7,480 bases of DNA. It comes from Flavobacteriales bacterium UBA972 (GTDB lineage: Bacteria > Bacteroidota > Bacteroidia > Flavobacteriales > Schleiferiaceae). The notes under the pieces are model-generated. The model was not told the DNA's origin. It saw nothing but the letters and a program-made list of their open reading frames with translations, and searched no databases. Every line of letters begins with the position of its first letter. Position 1 is the stretch's first letter. Shown one piece after another: positions 1-5,664 of the stretch. The stretch spans positions 11,624-19,103 of the forward strand of contig DBBY01000007.1 of NCBI GenBank assembly GCA_002292855.1, in the 5' to 3' direction. A program made the position numbers and the translations under genes.

Positions 1-7
1 TAGGGCC

Positions 8-1027
8 ATGGTAGCAGAACAGAACGCTTCACTGAAGCCCTACAACAGCTTCGGACTTGACGTTCGTGCGGAACGCCTCTACCATTTGGAGTCGGAGATG
101 CACCTGCTCGAATACCTCGACGACCCCGAAGGCTACGGCCAGCACAGCCTTCTCTTGGGCGGAGGATCCAACATGCTCATCGCGGGCGACATCAAGGGCT
201 CCGTGGCCCGTGTGGCCTGGACCGGACGACGCCTGGTCGAAGAGGGCGATGGTTTTGTTATCGTCGAGGCTGCCGCTGGCGAAAACTGGCAGGACTTCGT
301 GCAGTGGACGGTAGATCAGGGCTGGGGAGGCCTTCAGAACCTGTCATTGATTCCCGGACTAGTGGGCACGGCACCGATTCAAAACATAGGGGCATACGGC
401 GTGGAGACTAAAGACAGCCTGCACTCCCTGCGCTGGATGCGCTGGGCGGACGGCGAAATTGAAGAGTTCTCCAATGCTCAGTGTGAATTCGGCTACCGCG
501 ACAGCCTCTTTAAAGGCCGTCTCAAGGACCAGGGCGTGATTCTCTCGGTTCAGTTCAGGCTCAGCAGCCGTGACCATACGCTGGTAACCCACTACGGCTC
601 GGTGGCCGAAGAACTGGCCCTGAGGGGCACTGAGGCTGGGCTGCGAAGCATCGCCGATGCGGTGATGTCGATTCGCCGAAGCAAGCTGCCCAACCCCGCC
701 GAATTGGGTAATTCGGGGTCCTTCTTTAAAAATCCCACGGTAGACGCCCAAAAAGCCGCGGAGTTGGCTCAAGAATACCCCAATTTAGCGCAGTACCCTC
801 AAGCCGACGGACGCGCCAAGCTGGCTGCAGGCTGGCTCATTGAGCAATCCGGATGGAAGGGACGACGGCTGGGCAATGCAGGGATGCATGCCAAGCAGGC
901 CCTGGTGCTCGTGAACTATGGCGGTGCTAGCGCCGCAGAGCTACTGGCTGTGGCGAGACAGGTTCAGGCCGACGTGCTTGCAAAGTTCCAGATTGCCCTT
1001 GAAATGGAGGTCAACCTCATTGAATGA
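8..1027 (+). CDS. murB: UDP-N-acetylenolpyruvoylglucosamine reductase (MurB)
   Basis: This cytoplasmic FAD enzyme uses NADPH to reduce UDP-GlcNAc-enolpyruvate to UDP-MurNAc, the second committed step of peptidoglycan precursor synthesis. The 339-residue protein has the length of the E. coli-like (type I) family. The FAD-domain motif GGGSNML is at residues 51-57, and the flavin-contacting stretch SLIPGLVGTAPIQNIGAYG is at 113-131. YRDS (163-166) holds the active-site arginine, R164. GNSGSFFKNP (234-243) carries the proton-donating serine, S238. The end LEMEV (331-335) holds the expected catalytic glutamate. The C-terminal block around GWLIEQSGWKGRRLGNAG (275-292) is also typical. The ATG at 8 places the conserved SLKPYNSFG motif at residues 8-16, as in homologues, so the start is secure. 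Only 7 bases precede it, so its promoter is not visible. The gene is co-directional with the next small gene but functionally unrelated to it. Nothing looks truncated or foreign. Confidence 0.97.
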   Translation: MVAEQNASLKPYNSFGLDVRAERLYHLESEMHLLEYLDDPEGYGQHSLLLGGGSNMLIAGDIKGSVARVAWTGRRLVEEGDGFVIVEAAAGENWQDFVQWTVDQGWGGLQNLSLIPGLVGTAPIQNIGAYGVETKDSLHSLRWMRWADGEIEEFSNAQCEFGYRDSLFKGRLKDQGVILSVQFRLSSRDHTLVTHYGSVAEELALRGTEAGLRSIADAVMSIRRSKLPNPAELGNSGSFFKNPTVDAQKAAELAQEYPNLAQYPQADGRAKLAAGWLIEQSGWKGRRLGNAGMHAKQALVLVNYGGASAAELLAVARQVQADVLAKFQIALEMEVNLIE

Positions 1028-1055
1028 GTTTTTGAAGGACTTTAACCTGGCACCC

Positions 1056-1088
1056 TTGCGAAGTCTGACAAGCTAATGGGTATCTTTG
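1056..1088 (+). promoter_or_regulatory. Bacteroidota-type promoter (TTG - 22 bases - TATCTTTG)
   Basis: The octamer TATCTTTG at 1081-1088 matches the Bacteroidota -7 consensus TAnnTTTG exactly. A TTG at 1056-1058 lies 22 bases upstream, within the loose spacing reported for the -33 element in this phylum. It falls in the only real intergenic gap of the window (1028-1097), immediately before a gene. If RNA starts about 5-7 bases after the -7 box, transcription begins near 1093-1096, only a few bases before the ATG at 1098. The mRNA would then be nearly leaderless, which suits the absence of any Shine-Dalgarno sequence. The -7 match is seen directly; its activity and the start site are inferred. 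Confidence 0.5.
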
Positions 1089-1097
1089 CACTACCCA

Positions 1098-1295
1098 ATG
1101 GCACTAATAAAACTCTCCCTCATCGCCGCAGTAATGCTTGGAATCGGAATGCTTGGCATTGCCATCAAGATTTGGGGTAAAAAAGACGGGAAATTCGCAG
1201 GAACCTGCGCTTCGCAGAGTCCATTCCTCAATCAGAATGGCGAAAATTGCTCGTTTTGCGGCAAGGAGCCTGGCGAGCAGTGCGCCAAAGACTAA
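1098..1295 (+). CDS. Small four-cysteine membrane protein, probable NqrM-like NQR maturation factor
   Basis: The protein has 65 residues. A hydrophobic helix rich in Gly and Met (about residues 4-25) contains a short MLGI repeat at 13-16 and 18-21. A basic WGKKDGK stretch (26-32) follows, then a hydrophilic tail with four cysteines: C37, C51, C54 and C62 (C-x13-C-x2-C-x7-C). NqrM (DUF539), needed for Na+-NQR maturation in Vibrio and thought to help supply iron to the NqrDE site, has the same plan: one N-terminal helix, a lysine pair, a G-S-C motif and four conserved cysteines. Here the motif reads GTCAS and lacks the usual Gly-Gly, so membership is an inference. Its stop is 3 bases from the apbE stop on the opposite strand, which places it beside the NQR operon. 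ATG 1098 is preferred over the in-frame TTG at 1086, because that TTG overlaps the -7 box. Otherwise it is a small membrane protein of unknown role. Confidence 0.8.
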   Translation: MALIKLSLIAAVMLGIGMLGIAIKIWGKKDGKFAGTCASQSPFLNQNGENCSFCGKEPGEQCAKD

Positions 1296-1298
1296 ATT

Positions 1299-2321
1299 TT
1301 ACTTAAGGGAATTGTAGATCTTCACGCCGCCCTTAGGGTCGCTGTAGATGAGAATCGCATCCCACTCCGGATGCCCTGCCAGCCATTGCTTGGCACCCTG
1401 CATTCCAAGAACCATAGCCATTGTGGCATAAGCATCTGCCTCGGCGCAGGTGGGCCCAATTAGGGTAGCGCTGAGCATGTCGGTGGGCGCAGGCCAACCC
1501 GTTCGCGGATCTATGGAGTGCCCGTACTTGTGACCCGTTGCGGAATCAACCTGAAACTTGCGGTAGTTGCCTGACGTAGCCAAGGCACGGTCGTCCAGCT
1601 TAACCGTGAGCTGTAGGCTGCGGTCCCCCGAGGTTAGGGGTTTCTCGATACCCACCGTGAAGGACTCGTCATCGGGTTTTTGCCCGTAGGCGCGGACCTC
1701 TCCTCCGATCTCAACGAATGCAGCACTGGCTCCGCGCGCACGAAGGGAGTCAAGCAGTACATCCACCGAATGCCCTTGGGCGAAGGCATTGACGTTAATC
1801 GGACGAGCTAGGGTCATGGAGCCCATGACCGGAGCGATTGGGGTCCATTTGACCCGGAGCATTAGGGAGTCCACCAGCACGGAGTCGCGTGCAGCACCCT
1901 CGCCACTGGGCAGCAACGGGCTACCACCGGCCGTAAAACCCCAAGCTTGTAGAATGGGCTCCAAAGAGGGTTCCACAATGGAGTCGGTTGCCTCGCGAAG
2001 AACTCCGGTAATGAGCAGCAAATCCGCAAGAATGGCAGAAGGGGTTACTGCCTCTCCCCTATTCAAACGACTAAGCTCCGACGAGGGATCCCAGACCGAG
2101 ACGGCCGAGTTGTACTCCTGAAGCCAGCGGGCAATGTCTGCCTCAGAAACACGGAGCGAATCACCGTAGGCCCGAACTACAAAGGTGCTGCCCTGCGCTT
2201 CGCCCTCTGCCACAAATTCTTGCGACGAGCTTGCGCACGAAGCCAATGCACCGGCTGCGAGCAAAAGCAAAAAAGGGCGCCAAATGGCGCCCCTTGTGGC
2301 AGACCTAACCACCAAAGTCAT
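1299..2321 (-). CDS. apbE: ApbE-family FAD:protein FMN transferase (lipoprotein)
   Basis: ApbE uses FAD and Mg2+ to attach FMN by a phosphoester bond to a threonine in NqrB and NqrC, acting outside the cytoplasmic membrane. This protein has 340 residues. A signal peptide (hydrophobic about 17-28) ends in the lipobox LASC with C29, so a membrane-anchored lipoprotein is predicted. Family motifs are GSTFVVRAYG (44-53), SVWDPSSELSRLN (75-87), NVNAFAQGHSVD (176-187, the AxAxG substrate loop), EIGGE (204-208), ATSGNYRKF (248-256), HSIDPRTG (268-275) and EADAYAT (294-300, expected metal ligands). The ATG at 2321 is chosen; upstream in-frame TTG codons at 2330 and 2324 are also possible. From 2321 the gene overlaps the 3' end of nqrF by 17 bases, which suggests shared transcription and coupled translation. 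A terminator-like hairpin lies within its signal-peptide codons. The likely targets are NqrB T224 and NqrC T205, encoded just upstream in the operon. Confidence 0.95.
   Translation of the reverse strand: MTLVVRSATRGAIWRPFLLLLAAGALASCASSSQEFVAEGEAQGSTFVVRAYGDSLRVSEADIARWLQEYNSAVSVWDPSSELSRLNRGEAVTPSAILADLLLITGVLREATDSIVEPSLEPILQAWGFTAGGSPLLPSGEGAARDSVLVDSLMLRVKWTPIAPVMGSMTLARPINVNAFAQGHSVDVLLDSLRARGASAAFVEIGGEVRAYGQKPDDESFTVGIEKPLTSGDRSLQLTVKLDDRALATSGNYRKFQVDSATGHKYGHSIDPRTGWPAPTDMLSATLIGPTCAEADAYATMAMVLGMQGAKQWLAGHPEWDAILIYSDPKGGVKIYNSLK
2269..2295 (-). terminator. Intrinsic terminator-like hairpin inside the 5' end of apbE
   Basis: On the - strand the arms GGGCGCC (2292-2286) and GGCGCCC (2281-2275) form a perfect 7-bp stem around the 4-base loop ATTT. 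Pairing can extend by one G-U and two A-U pairs (2293-2295 with 2274-2272). Six T follow directly (2274-2269), and the next bases are also T-rich. This is the classic shape of a rho-independent terminator. It starts about 10 bases after the nqrF stop, where the end of the nqr transcript would be expected, yet it lies in the apbE reading frame. Full termination would silence apbE, so a partial or translation-sensitive terminator is the more likely role. The structure is seen directly; its function is inferred. Confidence 0.55.
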
Positions 2322-3600
2322 CAAAGGCAACGTTTTCAGGAGGGACTCCGTAGTCGTCGACCATCTTCAAGACGGCCGCGTTCATCATGGGTGGTCCGCA
2401 GAAATAAAACTCAATGTCTTCAGGTGCTTCATGAACCGACAAGTAGTTATCGATCAGTGCCTGGTGCACAAAACCTACAAATCCATCGCCGCTGCTTTCC
2501 ATACTCGTCTTCGCGGTCCAATGGTCGTCTGCCAAAGGCTCCGACAGCACCAAGTGAAACTTGAAGTTGGGGAACTGCTCCTCGATCTGGCGAAAGTCGT
2601 CTACATAAAACAATTCGCGGCGTGAACGGCCTCCGTACCAAAACGATACCTTACGACCGGTCTTCAGCGTGTGAAAGAGGTGGAACAGGTGCGAACGCAT
2701 GGGGGCCATGCCCGCACCTCCGCCGATGTATATCATCTCCGACTCGTTGTCTTTGATGTGAAACTCTCCGTAGGGACCCGATACCATGACCTTGTCTCCA
2801 GGTTTAAGGTTGAAAATATAGGATGAACAAACCCCTGGGTTGACGTTCATCCATCCGTTTTTGGCGCGGTCCCAAGGGGGAGTCGCAACTCGGATGTTGA
2901 GCATTACGATGTTTCCTTCCGCCGGGTGGTTGGCCATGGAGTAGGCCCTGAACAGGGGCTCAGGATTCTTCATCTTGAGGTCCCAAAGCTTGAACTTATC
3001 CCACTCCGATTGAAACTCGTCGGGCTTCTTGCCCAAACTCGGGTGCGACGTAATGTCAAAGTCTTTGTAGTCAACCTCCACTGCGGGCACGTCAATTTGG
3101 ATGTAGCCACCGGCCAAGAAGTCGAGGTTCTCTCCGTCGGGAAGCTTTACGACAAACTCCTTGATGAAGGAAGCCACGTTGTAGTTAGAAACTACCTCAC
3201 ATTCCCACTTTTTGATGCCGAAGATTTCTTCGGGCACCTTAATCTTCATGTTGTTCTTGACTTTTACCTGGCAGCCCAAACGCCAATCGTCTGCAATTTG
3301 CTTGCGATTGAAGAATCCCGTCTCGGTAGGTAGAATTTCACCACCGCCCTCAAAGACCTGGCACTTGCACATGCCACAGGTTCCGCCACCGCCGCATGCC
3401 GAAGGCAAAAACACCTTGCGGTTGCCCAGGGTAGTGAGCAGGGTATTGCCCGACTCCACCTCAAAGATGTCGCCGTTAATGTCCAGTTTGACTGGCCCAG
3501 ATGGTGCTAACCGTGCTTTTGCCTGAAGAAGGATCGTAACCAAAAGAATGGTTACCAGGGTAAAAATGAAGACGCTCCAAAGAATTGTTGATGTAAACAT
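2305..3600 (-). CDS. nqrF: Na+-translocating NADH:quinone oxidoreductase subunit F (NADH dehydrogenase subunit)
   Basis: NqrF is the entry point of the pump: it oxidises NADH on the cytoplasmic side and passes electrons from FAD to a 2Fe-2S cluster. The 431-residue protein starts with one transmembrane helix (about 6-26). A ferredoxin-like domain follows, with cluster ligands C69, C75, C78 and C110 (C-x5-C-x2-C-x31-C). The flavin domain carries RAYSMA (218-223), and the NADH-binding domain carries GGGAGMAPMRSH (303-314) and CGPP (401-404). It ends in DDFGG (427-431), as family members do. It is some 20 residues longer than the roughly 408-residue Vibrio protein. The extra length appears to lie mainly around 180-210, before the FAD motif, in a charged segment. 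The ATG at 3600 is 9 bases after the nqrE stop, with a weak AAGG upstream. Its 3' end overlaps apbE. Confidence 0.97.
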   Translation of the reverse strand: MFTSTILWSVFIFTLVTILLVTILLQAKARLAPSGPVKLDINGDIFEVESGNTLLTTLGNRKVFLPSACGGGGTCGMCKCQVFEGGGEILPTETGFFNRKQIADDWRLGCQVKVKNNMKIKVPEEIFGIKKWECEVVSNYNVASFIKEFVVKLPDGENLDFLAGGYIQIDVPAVEVDYKDFDITSHPSLGKKPDEFQSEWDKFKLWDLKMKNPEPLFRAYSMANHPAEGNIVMLNIRVATPPWDRAKNGWMNVNPGVCSSYIFNLKPGDKVMVSGPYGEFHIKDNESEMIYIGGGAGMAPMRSHLFHLFHTLKTGRKVSFWYGGRSRRELFYVDDFRQIEEQFPNFKFHLVLSEPLADDHWTAKTSMESSGDGFVGFVHQALIDNYLSVHEAPEDIEFYFCGPPMMNAAVLKMVDDYGVPPENVAFDDFGG

Positions 3601-3609
3601 TAGTAAACC

Positions 3610-4224
3610 TTAAATTTTAATACCCATAAAACTCATAAAGGCCATTCCCATCAATCCAGTGATGATGAAGGTTATTCCCAAGCCACGCAGTGGCGCTGGA
3701 ATGTGGCTGTACTTAAGACGTTCGCGAATGGCCGCCAGTGCCACAATGGCAAGAGCCCAACCCACGCCCGAACCAACCGCAAATACGGTGGCTTCTGAGA
3801 GCGTCTTGTAGGCGCGTTCTTGCACAAAAAGGGCAGCTCCCAAGATGCTGCAGTTCACCGCGATCAATGGCAAAAAGATGCCCAAGGCATTGTAAAGACT
3901 TGGCGAGAACCGCTCGATGATCATCTCTAGCAGCTGCACGATGGCCGCCACAACCGCAATAAAAATAATAAAGCTCAAAAAGCTTAGGTCGTAGCCGGCC
4001 AAACTCGGATCCAACCAAGCTAAAGCCCCCGGTTGAAGCAGTTTCGTGTCCACCAAGAAGTTTACAGGAACCGTCACCAATAAGGTAAAGGTTACTGCAA
4101 TGCCCAAACCCATTGCAGTCTTCACGGTCTTAGAAACCGCGAGGTAGGAACACATTCCCAAAAAGAATGCGAAAATCATATTCTCAATGAATATGCTCCT
4201 TATGAATAAATTAACTAGTTCCAT
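3610..4224 (-). CDS. nqrE: Na+-NQR subunit E (integral membrane)
   Basis: NqrE is a 204-residue protein with six predicted membrane helices. It is a paralogue of NqrD in inverted topology, and together they form the membrane core that holds an iron centre between the NqrF cluster and the NqrC flavin. C25 (in GMCSYLAVSK, 23-32) and C125 (in AVNCSILGA, 122-130) are the two expected iron-ligand cysteines, matching positions known in the Vibrio enzyme. The start motif MELVNLFIRSIFIENM is typical of NqrE and separates it from RnfA. The ATG at 4224 lies 25 bases after the nqrD stop, the widest gap in the operon. The spacer is AT-rich with no Shine-Dalgarno sequence. The stop is 9 bases before nqrF. 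Confidence 0.97.
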   Translation of the reverse strand: MELVNLFIRSIFIENMIFAFFLGMCSYLAVSKTVKTAMGLGIAVTFTLLVTVPVNFLVDTKLLQPGALAWLDPSLAGYDLSFLSFIIFIAVVAAIVQLLEMIIERFSPSLYNALGIFLPLIAVNCSILGAALFVQERAYKTLSEATVFAVGSGVGWALAIVALAAIRERLKYSHIPAPLRGLGITFIITGLMGMAFMSFMGIKI

Positions 4225-4249
4225 GATCGGTATATGTTAAGACTAGAGA

Positions 4250-4918
4250 TTAATTCTCAATGAGTTGGCGGAACTTGGCACGCTGTACCCAAATGAGTAC
4301 CGCAAGCACAATCAAGGCCATTGGAGGAAGGAGCATAAGCCCGTTGTTGCTGTACCAGCCTCCATTGTCGAGGTACCACGACTCTGGGATTATTTGATAA
4401 CCATACAATTGACCAGCGCCAAGAAGTTCGCGTATAAAAGCGACTACGATTAAGACTGCCGCGTATCCAGCGCCGTTACCTATTCCATCAAGAAAGGCCT
4501 TCCAGGGTGTATTGGCAAGAGCAAATGCTTCAATTCGCCCCATCAGGATGCAGTTGGTAATAATTAGACCAACAAAAACCGAAAGCTGCTTGCTCACGTC
4601 GTAGACATAGGCCTTCAAAATCTGATCTACCACGATTACCAGAGCCGCCACGATTACCAGCTGCACGATAATGCGAATCCGATTAGGAATTAGATTGCGG
4701 AGCATCGAAGTGATTAGGTTTGAAAAGGCGGTAACCACTAAAACACTAACACCCATAACAATGGCAGGCTCCAACTTCACGGTAATTGCCAGTGAAGAAC
4801 AGATACCGAGAACCTGTACCGTCACGGGATTGGATTCATTCAAGGGATCCTTAAGAATTTTTACATTCTTCTTGGAGAATAGAGCCTCTTTAGGCTCAGT
4901 TTTGGTTGCTTGGCTCAT
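4250..4918 (-). CDS. nqrD: Na+-NQR subunit D (integral membrane)
   Basis: This 222-residue polytopic protein pairs with NqrE. After a hydrophilic N-terminus (1-30), family motifs include DPLNESNPVTVQVLGICSSL (24-43) and LIITNCILMGRIEAFA (118-133). They supply C40 and C123, the counterparts of the iron-binding cysteines of NqrD. Six membrane helices are apparent between about 33 and 212. The last hydrophobic stretch is preceded by a Tyr/Asn/Gly-rich loop (181-193). The length is slightly above the roughly 210 residues usual in proteobacteria, mainly from the N-terminal extension. The ATG at 4918 overlaps the nqrC stop in an ATGA, so translation is probably coupled to nqrC. Confidence 0.97.
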   Translation of the reverse strand: MSQATKTEPKEALFSKKNVKILKDPLNESNPVTVQVLGICSSLAITVKLEPAIVMGVSVLVVTAFSNLITSMLRNLIPNRIRIIVQLVIVAALVIVVDQILKAYVYDVSKQLSVFVGLIITNCILMGRIEAFALANTPWKAFLDGIGNGAGYAAVLIVVAFIRELLGAGQLYGYQIIPESWYLDNGGWYSNNGLMLLPPMALIVLAVLIWVQRAKFRQLIEN

Positions 4919-5664
4919 AAAACAGAAATCAAAGTATCAGAAAGTGCAGCACCCTCAGGGGCTGATAGGACCGAACTGCGAGAGAGCAGAAAGCTCATGT
5001 AGGGCTGAAGACAGTCGTTGAGCATGCTCTCTACGCCAACCGAAGTGATGGTTCCGCCCGAAATTCCATCAACCTGATGGTCGCCAGCGGCGTCACCCTT
5101 GCGCACCGAAATGGATTGGTAGGCGCCATTCACGGCGAGCTTTTTACCCGGAAACTGATCGGTAAACACCGGTAGCGAAATTTCTGCCCCAAGGCCAGGC
5201 GTCTCACTCTTGTGGCCAAAGGTTGCCCCTGCTATAGTATAGCCGTCGGAGAGAATGGACACATAACCCCAGATTGGGCCCCATAGTCCCTTTCCCCTAA
5301 CCGGTATGATGTAGAATACCTTACCGTCCCGCTCTGCGATAAACAGCGGAACTTCACGCTCATCCATTGGTTTGGCTACTGCGTCTGCCATTTTGATGTC
5401 AAAGGCAGGAGTCTCTGGATTAGCTTCTAGTTTGCCACCCTTGAGAACCAATTGGTCAGTGATGTAGGTTTCAAAGGAAGCTTCTGCCTCGTCGCGCGTG
5501 ACTTCAATTCCAAGAGATTTTAGAATCTCCTGCTTCTTCTCTTTTTGAATGTTTGCATCCTGGGCGGGCTTTAGCGACAAGGCAGCCACAGAAAGCACCA
5601 CAGCCACTAAAACGACCATTACTACCGAAAAAACGTAGGTGTATGAATTGCCATTTACATTCAT
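4915..5664 (-). CDS. nqrC: Na+-NQR subunit C (covalent FMN subunit)
   Basis: NqrC carries electrons through a covalently bound FMN on the outer side of the membrane. The 249-residue protein has one N-terminal membrane helix (about 9-31), then a soluble FMN-binding domain. GLWGPIWGYVSI (126-137), HKSETPGLGAEI (151-162) and DGISGGTITSVGV (199-211) are diagnostic. T205 in SGGT is the expected FMN attachment residue, modified by ApbE. Gly replaces the more usual Ala before that threonine. A Ser-rich tail of about 22 residues (228-249) follows the usual PYxxFL ending and looks longer than I would expect. The ATG at 5664 overlaps the nqrB stop by 4 bases, and its own stop overlaps the nqrD start the same way, so the gene is translationally coupled on both sides. 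Confidence 0.97.
   Translation of the reverse strand: MNVNGNSYTYVFSVVMVVLVAVVLSVAALSLKPAQDANIQKEKKQEILKSLGIEVTRDEAEASFETYITDQLVLKGGKLEANPETPAFDIKMADAVAKPMDEREVPLFIAERDGKVFYIIPVRGKGLWGPIWGYVSILSDGYTIAGATFGHKSETPGLGAEISLPVFTDQFPGKKLAVNGAYQSISVRKGDAAGDHQVDGISGGTITSVGVESMLNDCLQPYMSFLLSRSSVLSAPEGAALSDTLISVL

Noticed and set aside
359..772. Open frame of 137 codons antisense to murB
   Set aside because: It is a shadow of a strongly supported gene. Its translation has no recognisable motifs and it has no promoter or start context.
1037..1066. Possible murB terminator from GACTT / AAGTC
   Set aside because: The stem is 5 bp with an 18-base loop and no T-tract, so chance is sufficient.
1086..1097. 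TTG at 1086 as the start of the small gene
   Set aside because: It overlaps the -7 promoter box, would add four residues before the helix, and a good ATG lies at 1098.
1271..1287. Hairpin TGGCG / CGCCA with a 7-base loop at the end of the small gene, considered as a bidirectional terminator
   Set aside because: The stem is only 5 bp. The nearest T run on the + strand starts 9 bases later, and none follows on the - strand.
2322..2330. TTG at 2330 as the apbE start
   Set aside because: An ATG lies 9 bases downstream at 2321 and still gives a complete lipoprotein signal. The TTG remains possible but is less likely.
2185..2625. Open frame of 146 codons on the + strand across the apbE/nqrF junction
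   Set aside because: It is antisense to two clear family members and its translation shows no domain features.
2926..3333. Open frame of 135 codons antisense to nqrF
   Set aside because: It mirrors conserved nqrF codons and has no independent support.
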